64,000 nucleotides of DNA from Bacteroides zoogleoformans (GCF_002998435.1 NZ_CP027231.1:2397001-2461000); one strand, 5' to 3'; positions 18,489-26,568 are shown, counted from the first letter of the stretch. Numbers and translations: made by a program. The notes: generated by a model not told the origin, from the sequence alone.

Positions 18489-19835
18489 GGAAGCGAAGGA
18501 ATCTCTGATGACCTTCCCGCTTAACCTCGTTTGTATCGCCCCTCTCATGAAAAGATAGACGAGGAAAGCCAGCCATAGCGCATGGTTTCCTAACATGGCA
18601 TGGAAACCATAGTATAAAGCGAAGAAACTGATGGTGGCTGCTGTCATGGACAACAGCATGCCGCGTGTTGCCGTGGCACCGATAAAGACACCGTCCCAGA
18701 TGAAGGCGGCGGTACCCGCAACGGGAATGGCAAGCGCCCAATAGAAATAGGCATCGGCAGCCGCTATCACTTCCTTGTCATCTGTCAGCAGGGCGAGAAA
18801 AGCGTTTCCGCCCAGCATATAGAACAAAGTGAAGAGTGTGGTCATCATGGCCCCCCAACCGAACAACAGTCGGATGGTGTCTGTGAGGGCTTCCCGGTTG
18901 CGGGCGCCTATATATCGGCCGCTCAATGCTTCTCCGGCATAGGCGAAGCCATCCATCACATACGAGAACAGTGTGAAGAGTTGCATCAGCAGCGTGTTTA
19001 CAGCCAGAATGATTTCTCCTTGCGAAGCTCCTGCCGAAGTAAAGAACAGGGTGACCGCAACCACACAGAGTGTGCGTAGAAAGATATCACGGTTCACTTG
19101 GAAGAAACGATACATTGCTTCTTTCTCCCAAATCTTTTCTTTTTTGCCGCATTCTGTCATTCGTAATTTTCCGTTCTGCACTTTCAGGAATTTCTTCAGC
19201 CTGCCATAATGCAGCATCCACAGCATAATCCCCATCAGGAAGCCGGCATATTGGGCGATGAGTGTTCCCAAAGCCACCCCTTCTACCTTCATTCCGCATA
19301 GATAGACCAGACAAAGACTGGCGACGATATTGATTATGTTTTGTGTGATGGCAATGTACATGGGAATGCGTGAGTTCTGCATACCGATGAACCAGCCGGT
19401 AAGGCCGTATAGTCCCAGCATGGCCGGTGCGCCCCAGATGCAGATATGGAAATAAAGGGTTGCCAGTTCCTTGATTTCATTCGTAGGGTGAATCAGTAAG
19501 AAGGCGCCTTGCCTGATGGGAACTTGCAGCGCGATGAGACAGAAAGCCACTGTCAGCCCTATGCCTACGGAGCGCAGCAATAAACGTACGGTTTCCGGTA
19601 AGTCTCGTTTCCCATACGCTTGCGAGGTCAAGCCGCCCGTACCCATGCGTAAGAAGCCGAAAATCCAGTAGATGATGTTGAAAAGCATTCCGCCTACGGC
19701 AATGGCACCGATGTAGGCAGGCGAACCTAAATGTCCGACGATGCCGACATCGATTAGCCCGAGCAGAGGAACGGTGATGTTCGATACGATGGAGGGCAAT
19801 GCTATTTGCAAGATTTGTCTGTTTCTGTAGTCCAT
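18477..19835 (-). CDS. MATE-family efflux transporter (DinF-like)
   Basis: A 452-residue, 12-helix protein. The start region ALPSIVSNITVPLLGLIDVGIVGHLG, then GFLRMGTGGLTSQAYG, is characteristic of the DinF subgroup of MATE antiporters, which expel cationic drugs or metabolites with H+ or Na+. The frame is open 24 codons further upstream, but the ATG at 19835 begins the family-conserved DYRNRQIL and has an AGGAAAG site at good spacing. It converges on, and overlaps by 12 bases, the second ABC gene. Confidence 0.9.
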   Translation of the reverse strand: MDYRNRQILQIALPSIVSNITVPLLGLIDVGIVGHLGSPAYIGAIAVGGMLFNIIYWIFGFLRMGTGGLTSQAYGKRDLPETVRLLLRSVGIGLTVAFCLIALQVPIRQGAFLLIHPTNEIKELATLYFHICIWGAPAMLGLYGLTGWFIGMQNSRIPMYIAITQNIINIVASLCLVYLCGMKVEGVALGTLIAQYAGFLMGIMLWMLHYGRLKKFLKVQNGKLRMTECGKKEKIWEKEAMYRFFQVNRDIFLRTLCVVAVTLFFTSAGASQGEIILAVNTLLMQLFTLFSYVMDGFAYAGEALSGRYIGARNREALTDTIRLLFGWGAMMTTLFTLFYMLGGNAFLALLTDDKEVIAAADAYFYWALAIPVAGTAAFIWDGVFIGATATRGMLLSMTAATISFFALYYGFHAMLGNHALWLAFLVYLFMRGAIQTRLSGKVIRDSFASSPS

Positions 19836-19861
19836 TAAAATGCTTTCCTGTGAGGCGTGTA

Positions 19862-19869
19862 CAAATGTA
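19862..19869 (-). promoter_or_regulatory. Promoter -7 box of the MATE gene
   Basis: Leftward TACATTTG (TAnnTTTG) lies 26 bases before the chosen start at 19835 and inside the longer open frame, which supports the shorter start. Confidence 0.45.
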
Positions 19870-19924
19870 CGCAGAAAAAGGAGATATAAAACAATAAAAT
19901 TCCCCATTTTTCTATTCTCTCCTC

Positions 19925-19955
19925 TTGAAAAATCGTGTGATAATGCGTATTTTTG
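19925..19955 (+). promoter_or_regulatory. Promoter of the TPR protein gene
   Basis: TATTTTTG at 19948-19955 with a TTG at 19925-19927, separated by 20 bases, fits the Bacteroides -33/-7 arrangement. It is 46 bases before the ATG. Confidence 0.45.
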
Positions 19956-20001
19956 TCGTTGAAATTCAATAAGATATATCGGACTTTTAAACTGCTTAAG
20001 A

Positions 20002-20685
20002 ATGAAAACCTTGACTTTACTATTCTCTTTGTTTATTCTTTCTTCTCCGTTGTCTCTCTCCGCGCAGTCGGCAAGTGGCTTGTTGCGGAAAGTTTCCGAA
20101 GCCCTTTCCGCCGGTAGAGACGACTATGCCGTGAGTTTATTCCGCCAAGCGGCAGATGCCGATGCGGGTCAGACAGAAATGTTCTATTGGACAGGTGTGG
20201 ACAAGAACAGTGCGGTCGTTTCCCGTTTGGCCAATGAGTTGGCCACGCATTACAAAGAAGAACGTAACTACGATAAGGCCTACCTTTTCTATAAGGAATT
20301 ATTGCAGCGTCATCCGGAAGATGTGTCCGCATTGGTATCTTGTGCCGAGATGGAATTGATGCGCGGCAAGGAGAAGGAGGCCTTGCGTCTCTATGAGAAA
20401 GTGTTGCTGTTGGATGGTGATAATCTGCAAGCCAATATCTATTTAGGCAATTATTATTACCTGCAAGCCGAGAAAGACAGAAAGAAACTGGACGACGATT
20501 ACAGAAAGCTGTCTTCTCCTACACGGATGCAATATGCTCGTTACCGTAACGGTCTGTCCGATTTGGTCATTAATAATTATGCCAAGGCAAAGGCCTATCT
20601 GCAACGTGTACTCCAACTCTTTCCTTCCACGGAGGCCGGCAATACATTGAAGAAGATAAGAAAGATAGAGGCGGAGGCGAGATGA
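20002..20685 (+). CDS. Secreted tetratricopeptide-repeat protein
   Basis: A 227-residue protein with a signal peptide (MKTLTLLFSLFILSSPLSLS, then AQ). The rest is helical with TPR units: YDKAYLFYKELLQRHPED around residues 92-110, EKEALRLYEKVLLLDGDN around 124-141 and a C-terminal YAKAKAYLQRVLQLFPST. TPRs mediate protein contacts; no enzymatic domain is present. It stands alone with its own promoter. The partner is unknown, and a periplasmic scaffold role is the simplest inference. Confidence 0.8.
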   Translation: MKTLTLLFSLFILSSPLSLSAQSASGLLRKVSEALSAGRDDYAVSLFRQAADADAGQTEMFYWTGVDKNSAVVSRLANELATHYKEERNYDKAYLFYKELLQRHPEDVSALVSCAEMELMRGKEKEALRLYEKVLLLDGDNLQANIYLGNYYYLQAEKDRKKLDDDYRKLSSPTRMQYARYRNGLSDLVINNYAKAKAYLQRVLQLFPSTEAGNTLKKIRKIEAEAR

Positions 20686-20851
20686 AGTTCCGACTCAAAA
20701 TGAGAATCTTATTTTTCGCTAAGAAATTTTGCGGTCGTAAAGTGTAATTGCTATATTGTTCTGTCAGACTGCCGACGTATACATTATGGATGTCCGTATG
20801 ATTGAAAAGATTGTACCTAACCATTTAAATCTCTAATAGACTGTGAGTGAA

Positions 20852-21048
20852 AGATATGGAGGTATCAGCAAAACAACCTTTGCAAGGCTGACTTTGAAAA
20901 AGATAATATCATACTACCTTCGTTGGATAATCAAAAGCGTATCTATGCAGTATTGAGTAGCATGACGAAGAAGATAGAGATAGAAAAAATGATGCTTGAA
21001 CACTATATTGCTGAAAAACGGTATCTGCTCCGCCAAATGTTTATTTGA
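20852..21048 (+). pseudogene. HsdS remnant (type I restriction specificity subunit, C-terminus)
   Basis: The frame ending at TGA 21046-21048 reads LPSLDNQKRIYAVLSSMTKK, then IEIEKMMLEHYIAEKRYLLRQMFI, the standard C-terminal conserved region of HsdS specificity subunits. Just upstream the homology appears to continue in another frame (GGISKTTFARLT at about 20858-20893), implying a one-base frameshift. No target-recognition domains, hsdM or hsdR are present. It is the scar of a lost restriction system, next to the PanAT-like module. The rest of the 20686-21040 gap shows nothing recognisable. Confidence 0.7.
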
Positions 21049-21496
21049 TTCCAAAAGTTTCCAATTGTTTTCTGCTTATAGTTGGACTCTCTTTTACCGT
21101 ATTGACGATAACTCCCATCAATTCAGAGTCTGAGATTTCACCACGATAAGATTCCTTAGTGAATTTTGTTTTGTTGGCTACAATTATCTTTGAACAGTTA
21201 ACAAATGAATTATGTTTTAAAAACGGACATTGATCAACTGTTATAGGTAATTGATAGTCTGTAACAGTTGAAGGCAGATTGTAGTTAATATTCGAATTTA
21301 TTACCAATCCGCCAATGACATTTCCATCATTGTCAAAACCAAGGACGATAAAGAATTTATTGCGTGTAGAGTCTCTGTCTTTAGGAGTTATGCCATTAAC
21401 TTCATCAAGGTTAAGCAAGTATACATTACCGATTTTAACACTATCTTGGGTAAGCCTGTCGCCTATATCTCCAAGTAGGTTACCAAGTTTTATCAT
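21041..21496 (-). CDS. Putative PanT toxin, MazF/PemK-like
   Basis: A 151-residue protein. Residues 20-75 (KIGNVYLLNLDEVNG, then RNKFFIVLGFDNDGNVIGGLVINS) look like the first strands of the PemK/MazF SH3-like barrel, and FVNCSKIIVANKTKF near residue 115 matches the later strand with its polar loop. MazF toxins are ribonucleases; catalytic residues cannot be fixed by eye. The start overlaps the stop of the upstream Panacea gene (ATGA), and antitoxin-first order fits a toxin-antitoxin operon. The 3' end overlaps the HsdS remnant by 8 bases. Fold assignment is inferred and moderate. Confidence 0.6.
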   Translation of the reverse strand: MIKLGNLLGDIGDRLTQDSVKIGNVYLLNLDEVNGITPKDRDSTRNKFFIVLGFDNDGNVIGGLVINSNINYNLPSTVTDYQLPITVDQCPFLKHNSFVNCSKIIVANKTKFTKESYRGEISDSELMGVIVNTVKESPTISRKQLETFGIK

Positions 21497-22041
21497 GATA
21501 ACGCTGCTTCTATGGTTATAGTTTCCTTGATATACTCTATCATATCATCAGAAGCCATACCGTCTTTTGCCATGCCTACAACGTCCATTACTTTGCGACC
21601 TTGCTGTGCATAAGCACGTTCCCATTCTTTGCCATGTGATTTTGAACGTAAATCACCATAAGGCAGGTTCGCATTTTCAGAGATGGATCTATCTAATACT
21701 TCAATATCAGCTTTTGATAGATATGTCTCATCGAACTTACGTTTTGCTTCAAGCATATAATAGGCATCGTCTCTCCCTTTTAAAATACTATCATCCAGCA
21801 TGGACTGTAATTCTTTGTCGCAGTATTGGTCTCCTTTTACACAATTGTACAGAATAGAAGGAACTGGCCCATCTGGTAAAGCGCAGAAAACATCAGACAC
21901 CATAGGACATCCATACTTCGCCAAATGAACTATATTGGCAAAATATATGACCTTGAAGATGTGGTAATAATCCAACCCTTTCGTCTTGTTCAAGATATAT
22001 AATACAATTTCAGTTAGTCTCTGTTTGTCGAAATGTGTCAT
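21493..22041 (-). CDS. Panacea-domain (DUF4065) protein, putative PanA antitoxin
   Basis: A 182-residue protein with the Panacea/GepA-like core: LTEIVLYILNKTKGLDYYHIFKVIYFANIVHLAKYG, the conserved helix with a KVIYFA segment, followed by VSDVFCALPDGPVPSILYN (the D-x-PxGPVP-type motif of DUF4065). Panacea domains are known antitoxins of the PanAT systems, where they neutralise unrelated toxins encoded next door. The gene is first in a two-gene operon whose second member overlaps by four bases. Confident on domain, inferred on role. Confidence 0.82.
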   Translation of the reverse strand: MTHFDKQRLTEIVLYILNKTKGLDYYHIFKVIYFANIVHLAKYGCPMVSDVFCALPDGPVPSILYNCVKGDQYCDKELQSMLDDSILKGRDDAYYMLEAKRKFDETYLSKADIEVLDRSISENANLPYGDLRSKSHGKEWERAYAQQGRKVMDVVGMAKDGMASDDMIEYIKETITIEAALS

Positions 22042-22063
22042 TTCTAAATGTCCTTTCTGTTTG

Positions 22064-22071
22064 CAAAGATA
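22064..22071 (-). promoter_or_regulatory. Promoter -7 box of the Panacea module
   Basis: Leftward TATCTTTG, 22 bases before the antitoxin ATG; it gives a very short leader. Confidence 0.45.
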
Positions 22072-22165
22072 ATAAATAATCTTTTATTAAAAATATTTAT
22101 GAGCTTTTTGACGTTATCTTTTCCTTCATTTTATAGATGGCTTGTCCATGCCTGCCCGGCAATGT

Positions 22166-22939
22166 CTATATCACATATTGCACTTCTTTAAACAGGTATT
22201 TCCGTTCCCGACCGCTTTCGTCTTCCAGGACGAGGCGCCCGTCTTGCTCCACGCGGAGCAGGCGGGCAAGGAATTTGCCATTGGCGTCTTCGTAGGGATG
22301 AAGTCCGCGACGGCGGTAGAGGGAACGGGCATAGCGGGTGGCAATCTCGGCCGGATGGGTGTCGGGATTTTCCATTCGCAGGCTGTTGTAGTAGATTTCT
22401 GTTCGTTGGAGGATATGAGCCAGGATGGCATGCCGGTCGTGCTCTTTGCCGGTGATTTGTTTCAATGATACGGGGTTGGGGGCATCGCTGCGGAAGAGCT
22501 CCTGATTGATATTGATTCCGATGCCGGCAATGGTGCGTGCGATGCCGTGCCCTGCAAGGTTGTTCTCTATCAATATGCCGCAGATTTTCCGGTCTTTCCA
22601 ATAGATGTCGTTCGGCCATTTGATGGTAATCTCGTCCGTCCATCGGCTGAGCTCTTCCTTGATGGCGAGAGAAACGATTTGCGAGAGGATGAATTGCCGG
22701 CGGGCTTCCAAAAAAGTGGGATACAGTACGAAGCTGAAAAGCAGATTCTTGCCGTCTTCGGCTTCCCAGGTGTTGCCGCGCTGGCCTTTCCCGGCTGTTT
22801 GATACTCGGCGACAACGGTCGTGAATTCCGCAATCGCCTCCTGTCGCTCATTGCAGAGCGTATTGAGATATTGGTTGGTAGAGTTCGTTTCATCCAAAGC
22901 GACCAATGGGAACGGGAAGGTGTCAGGGCAGGGCCTCAT
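22166..22939 (-). CDS. birA: Biotin--[acetyl-CoA-carboxylase] ligase, monofunctional
   Basis: A 257-residue BPL/LPL-type ligase. Seen: TNSTNQYL at the N-terminus, the biotinyl-AMP loop GKGQRGNTWEA, KWPNDIYW, and GILIENNL followed by GIGININQ. It activates biotin as biotinyl-5'-AMP and attaches it to carboxylase BCCP lysines. There is no N-terminal winged helix, so it is the group I enzyme without repressor function. The start lies inside the end of the YjbR-like gene (17-base overlap), suggesting coupling. Confidence 0.94.
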   Translation of the reverse strand: MRPCPDTFPFPLVALDETNSTNQYLNTLCNERQEAIAEFTTVVAEYQTAGKGQRGNTWEAEDGKNLLFSFVLYPTFLEARRQFILSQIVSLAIKEELSRWTDEITIKWPNDIYWKDRKICGILIENNLAGHGIARTIAGIGININQELFRSDAPNPVSLKQITGKEHDRHAILAHILQRTEIYYNSLRMENPDTHPAEIATRYARSLYRRRGLHPYEDANGKFLARLLRVEQDGRLVLEDESGRERKYLFKEVQYVI

Positions 22940-23279
22940 ATTCGGTACGCATTTTCTTGGTGAAATTCTTCAGAACTTCTTCGTAGGAGTGGTCTATCAG
23001 GTGCTTCACCAGCTTATCGTCGGCATCTCCGTCCAGAAACACCTGATTCCAATATTTCTTGTTGAAGTGCCAAGCCCCTTCAATGGCGGAATAACGCTCG
23101 CGCAGTTCGAGCGCATATTCGGGGTCGCACTTCATCGTAATTCTGTCCGGAGTGTTGAGGTTGATGCAAAGAAACATCTTCCCCATCACCCTGATGACGA
23201 GGAAGTCATCGCCGAACGGTAAATCCTCCGTTGCCGCTTTTTTTCTCAGGCAATATTCGCGCGCACTTTCTATATCCAT
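22923..23279 (-). CDS. MmcQ/YjbR family protein
   Basis: A 118-residue small protein of the MmcQ/YjbR (double-wing CyaY-like) family: LPFGDDFLVIRVMGKMFLCINL, then ITMKCDPEYALELRERY and HFNKKYWNQVFLDG. Family members may bind DNA; the biological role is not settled. It overlaps birA by 17 bases and follows yraN by about 40 bases, so the three are probably one leftward operon. Confidence 0.88.
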   Translation of the reverse strand: MDIESAREYCLRKKAATEDLPFGDDFLVIRVMGKMFLCINLNTPDRITMKCDPEYALELRERYSAIEGAWHFNKKYWNQVFLDGDADDKLVKHLIDHSYEEVLKNFTKKMRTEYEALP

Positions 23280-23318
23280 GCTATATACATTAATGATTCT
23301 TCGTGTCTCATTCTCTTT

Positions 23319-23687
23319 CTATCCGAACATCGGCGGATAGAAAGCATCCTTGATGTGCTCTATCCTGAATGCTCCGGGTTGGCCAACGGCCGTAATGATG
23401 TCGAAGCGAACGGCGGCATCTATGCCGAAGTGTTTGATATAGGCGTCGGCGGCTATGACAATGCGACGCTTCTTCTGCCAGTTCACGGCATCCTGCGGCT
23501 CGATATAGTCCGTATTTCTGCGGGTCTTCACCTCTACGATGATCAGCTCATCGTCTTTGGCGGCAACAATGTCCAGTTCCAGATGATTCTTCCGCCAGTT
23601 GCGATGAAGGATGCCGTAGCCGTGTTCCTTTAGATATTCGGCTACGGCATCCTCTCCGGCTGTGCCAAGCTGATTGTGCCCGGCCAT
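23319..23687 (-). CDS. YraN-family (UPF0102) nuclease-like protein
   Basis: A 122-residue UPF0102 protein: G-x-x-GE-x-x-A (GTAGEDAVAEYL), NWR, HLELDIVAAKDDELIIVEVKTR and the C-terminal VRFDII. The E-x-D...E-V-K pattern is a restriction-endonuclease-like active site, seen in Holliday-junction resolvase relatives. Its first base is shared with the stop codon of the upstream protease gene (TGATG), so translation is probably coupled. Confidence 0.9.
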   Translation of the reverse strand: MAGHNQLGTAGEDAVAEYLKEHGYGILHRNWRKNHLELDIVAAKDDELIIVEVKTRRNTDYIEPQDAVNWQKKRRIVIAADAYIKHFGIDAAVRFDIITAVGQPGAFRIEHIKDAFYPPMFG

Positions 23688-25447
23688 CAGTCTTCCTCGT
23701 ATCTTTTCAGCATGCCGTTATAGCCCGGGCGGTATATGGCGGGAGCTTTGATTTTCTGAACTTTCAGAGTCTTGCCTGTGCCGCGTGTGGTGCTACCCGT
23801 CATCACAATCTTTCCGGTAATCAATTCGATGGCCTTGGCATACAGAGGCTCATCGTCTGTGCCGTAATCCGGATATACTTTGATTGGAACCACCTCGTCC
23901 ATGTTCCAGTCAGGCTTGAAGCCATTCCCGTAGTCTCCGAATCCTTTGGCGTTGTAGCTTTGGAATGTGATGGGCACTACTTCATAGACGTGTCCTTCAA
24001 CAGCAAAGTTTTCCACTTCCATACCTACATTTTTGCCTGTGGTGGTTTTGCCTATCAATATCACTTCCAAATCGATTCCTCGCAGGCTGTTGATTACCAA
24101 TTCACTCGATGAAGCTGTACCTCCTCCCACGAGGCAGTATACTTTGTTCAGCCTGAGGCCGCCCTCTGTCAGCTTTTCATCCAGATTGGAATAGAGGTCG
24201 GGGTATGCGAACTTCCATTCCTCGCGTTTGTTGCCGCGTTTTTTCATTCTTTCTTCATTGTAGCGAAAGCTCGAAAAAACTTTTCTTTCAGCGGCTTCGG
24301 CGGCGATACAGCTTGCTATCAGGTTGGCGGACATGATGTCTCCACCTCCGTTGTAGCGTAAGTCCAGAATCAGATCGGTGACGTTTTGAGCCTTGAACTT
24401 CTTGAAAGCGTCGAACAGTTCTTGGTCGAAAGACGCTTCGAACTCCGAATAGACTAAATAGCCTATCTTGTGCCCGTCTATCTCTGCCACTTTGCTTGTG
24501 ATTACGGGGTTCAGGTATATGGCGTCCGAAGTCAGACTGATGTTTTTGATTTCTTTCAACTTTCCTTTTATAATCTCCATTTCCGTTAAGGTGAGAGATG
24601 AAATGGCATCCGGCATCTGCAATGCGTAATATTTACCTATCCAATTGCTTTCGTTTAGCCTTTCATTGTTTACCTTGCCGATTATGGAGCCTCGCTTCAG
24701 GTCTGCGGCCGTAGCGGGTGAGTCGGGATATACACCTTGTATGACGAAGCAAACAGAGTCTTTGCCTATACCGAAAGGAGTGATGCCCGTGATGCCGAAG
24801 CTATAGCTGAGTTCTTTTTCCACCAGCTTGGCACGGGTCTTGGTGACGGGGTTTTTCTTTCGAATATAAGAGAAGAGCCTGTAGTAGGTGTTCCCATCAT
24901 CTCCTTTGTATGGCTTCTTATCCAAGGTGTTGGTTTTCATGGACTTCAGAGACTCATAGAAGAAGTCTTCATAATTCTTCGTATAGTCAAGGGTCAATGT
25001 CTTGTATTCATCGTTCCACAGATAGTTTGCTTTTAGATACTCGGCCACCTTGATATTGACCTTCATGTCTTCTGTGGCGGGGGCTTCACCGATGTTTTGC
25101 TTTACATCAAAGTTTATGGTGGAATATCCGTCCACTTTGATGCTGATGGTCGAAGTACGCACCTCGGAGGTGCCGGTGGTTGTTGAAAGCTTCAACGTGC
25201 TTGGCCCTTTTTCGCCCGACGGAGTAAGTATGGTGCACCAATCAGAGTTCGTGGTAGCCGTCCATTTGGCCGCAGCATTGAATGTGACGGACAATATTTC
25301 GCCCGGAGTAATTTCTACCGCCTTTCCTTCTTGCCAGCTTTGGCCGGTTATGCCGGGCTGAATGGCGTCGTCATCATCGTGGCACGAACCAAGACCTATT
25401 GTTGTCAATGTGAACAGGATGAAAATAAAATAATGTTTCAGTTTCAT
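23687..25447 (-). CDS. S41-family peptidase lipoprotein with N-terminal BACON-like domain
   Basis: A 586-residue protein starting at the ATG at 25447 (nine codons inside the longer open frame). Signal ends in lipobox LGSC with Cys22. Residues about 35-110 form a BACON-like beta domain (WTATTNSDWCTI, then TGTSEVRTSTISIKV). A PDZ-like segment follows (VYPDSPATAADLKRGSIIGKVN) and then the tail-specific protease core: DLRYNGGGDIMSA, catalytic Ser in GGGTASSSELV, and GKTTTGKNVG for the Lys. The DDDD after the acylated Cys resembles a lipoprotein export signal, so cell-surface exposure is likely. A secreted regulatory or nutrient protease is inferred. Confidence 0.9.
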   Translation of the reverse strand: MKLKHYFIFILFTLTTIGLGSCHDDDDAIQPGITGQSWQEGKAVEITPGEILSVTFNAAAKWTATTNSDWCTILTPSGEKGPSTLKLSTTTGTSEVRTSTISIKVDGYSTINFDVKQNIGEAPATEDMKVNIKVAEYLKANYLWNDEYKTLTLDYTKNYEDFFYESLKSMKTNTLDKKPYKGDDGNTYYRLFSYIRKKNPVTKTRAKLVEKELSYSFGITGITPFGIGKDSVCFVIQGVYPDSPATAADLKRGSIIGKVNNERLNESNWIGKYYALQMPDAISSLTLTEMEIIKGKLKEIKNISLTSDAIYLNPVITSKVAEIDGHKIGYLVYSEFEASFDQELFDAFKKFKAQNVTDLILDLRYNGGGDIMSANLIASCIAAEAAERKVFSSFRYNEERMKKRGNKREEWKFAYPDLYSNLDEKLTEGGLRLNKVYCLVGGGTASSSELVINSLRGIDLEVILIGKTTTGKNVGMEVENFAVEGHVYEVVPITFQSYNAKGFGDYGNGFKPDWNMDEVVPIKVYPDYGTDDEPLYAKAIELITGKIVMTGSTTRGTGKTLKVQKIKAPAIYRPGYNGMLKRYEED

Positions 25448-25471
25448 TTTTCTAAGTTTTTTAATGGCTCC

Positions 25472-25479
25472 CAAAAATA
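25472..25479 (-). promoter_or_regulatory. Promoter -7 box of the S41 protease operon
   Basis: Leftward TATTTTTG, 24 bases before the ATG at 25447; it lies in the longer open frame and supports the shorter start. Confidence 0.45.
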
Positions 25480-25664
25480 CATATTTAATCGTTAAGTAGA
25501 AATGATTCTAAGAAAAACTTATGATTTGGCGAGCGGTTGATTTCAATTTGCTGTCAAAATACCGGCCGGCAGAAACACTATAGCCTTTCTCTTGTCCCGA
25601 CGCCTTATTTGTTCGATAAACATTCCTGTAGGTTGTCCGGGGCGTAAAAAACATGCCGGTTCGT

Positions 25665-25694
25665 TTTGTTTTTGCGGAAGTAAAAGTAATTTTG
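25665..25694 (+). promoter_or_regulatory. Promoter of the small conserved gene
   Basis: TTTG at 25665-25668, 18 bases, then TAATTTTG at 25687-25694: among the best -33/-7 pairs in the window, 8 bases before the ATG. Confidence 0.55.
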
Positions 25695-25702
25695 CAAAAG
25701 AA

Positions 25703-25936
25703 ATGAGAAAGAGAGACAAAGCGTGTGTGAAAGCAACGCCCGAAGAACCGAAACGCGAGCAGCGCATGGTCTGCCTGATGAGCGAAGAAGAACAGCGGAT
25801 TGTGGACCGTTATCTGGAAAAGTATAAGATAACGAACAAGTCGCGTTGGCTGCGCGAGACTATCCTCATGTTCATCCATAAAAACATGGAAGAGGATTAT
25901 CCGACCTTGTTCGGCGAACATGATATGAGGAGGTGA
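25703..25936 (+). CDS. Conserved small basic protein, possibly ribbon-helix-helix
   Basis: A 77-residue protein starting at ATG 25703; the longer frame upstream covers the promoter and is discarded. After a charged tail (RKRDKACVKATPEEPKREQ) comes RMVCLMSEEEQRIVDRYLEK, a strand plus helix, and TNKSRWLRETILMFIHKNM, a second helix, the order expected of a ribbon-helix-helix DNA-binding fold. That fold is inferred from pattern only; no function is known to me. An 11-bp repeat array and tadA follow on the same strand. Confidence 0.7.
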   Translation: MRKRDKACVKATPEEPKREQRMVCLMSEEEQRIVDRYLEKYKITNKSRWLRETILMFIHKNMEEDYPTLFGEHDMRR

Positions 25937-25964
25937 AGGAACCTTTGCCGTATCAAAACCCTGT

Positions 25965-26094
25965 CGGAGCCGTACCTGCTCCGTATCTATAGGAGCGGAG
26001 GTTATGCGGAGGTTATACGGAGTTGATACGGAGTTGATACGGAGGATATACGGAGGTTATACGGAGCTGATACGGAGGATATGCGGAGCAAGAA
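25965..26094 (+). repeat. Exact 11-bp tandem repeat array (CGGAG units)
   Basis: CGGAG recurs at 25996, 26007, 26018, 26029, 26040, 26051, 26062, 26073 and 26084: nine units at precisely 11-bp steps. The six bases between vary around KTKATA (GTTATA, TTGATA, GATATA, CTGATA). Just upstream, CTCCGTATC at 25979-25987 is the reverse complement of GATACGGAG, which occurs three times in the array, so the leader RNA could form alternative hairpins. CGGAGC/GCTCCG at 25965-25983 also pair. It lies between the small gene and tadA. Confidence 0.85.
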
Positions 26095-26133
26095 TGAATG
26101 AGGACAAACCGATAGAATAAATCAGATATTTTC

Positions 26134-26568
26134 GTGGACGATACATTTTATATGAAGCAGGCGCTTCTTGAAGCGCAAAAGGCCGGTGAGCGGGGAGAGG
26201 TTCCCGTGGGGGCTGTAGTGGTATGCAAGGATCGCATCGTGGCCCGTGCACATAACTTGACGGAAACATTGACCGACGTCACGGCTCATGCCGAGATGCA
26301 GGCCATCACTGCCGCTGCCGCGACTCTTGGAGGGAAATACCTGAACGAATGTACGCTTTATGTCACGGTGGAACCTTGTGTGATGTGTGCCGGCGCCATC
26401 GCTTGGGCGCAAGTGGGACGCTTGGTGTTTGGCGCCGAAGACGCGAAGCGGGGATATCTGCATTATGCGCCGCAAGCATTGCATCCCAAAACGGCAGTGC
26501 TGAAAGGAATACTTGCAGAAGAGTGTGCCGGATTGATGAAAGAGTTCTTTATTGCGAAGCGTCGCTGA
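26134..26568 (+). CDS. tadA: tRNA-specific adenosine deaminase TadA
   Basis: A 144-residue zinc deaminase converting A34 to inosine in tRNA-Arg(ACG). Seen: VPVGAVVV, the zinc/catalytic HAE at 52-54 and PCVMC at 81-85, then GAEDAKRGY and the C-terminal FFIAKRR. Start is a GTG at 26134 giving DDTFYMKQAL, matching the family N-terminus; the internal ATG at 26152 would remove only six residues. No good ribosome site is evident, and the 11-bp repeat array ends 40 bases upstream. Confidence 0.94.
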   Translation: MDDTFYMKQALLEAQKAGERGEVPVGAVVVCKDRIVARAHNLTETLTDVTAHAEMQAITAAAATLGGKYLNECTLYVTVEPCVMCAGAIAWAQVGRLVFGAEDAKRGYLHYAPQALHPKTAVLKGILAEECAGLMKEFFIAKRR

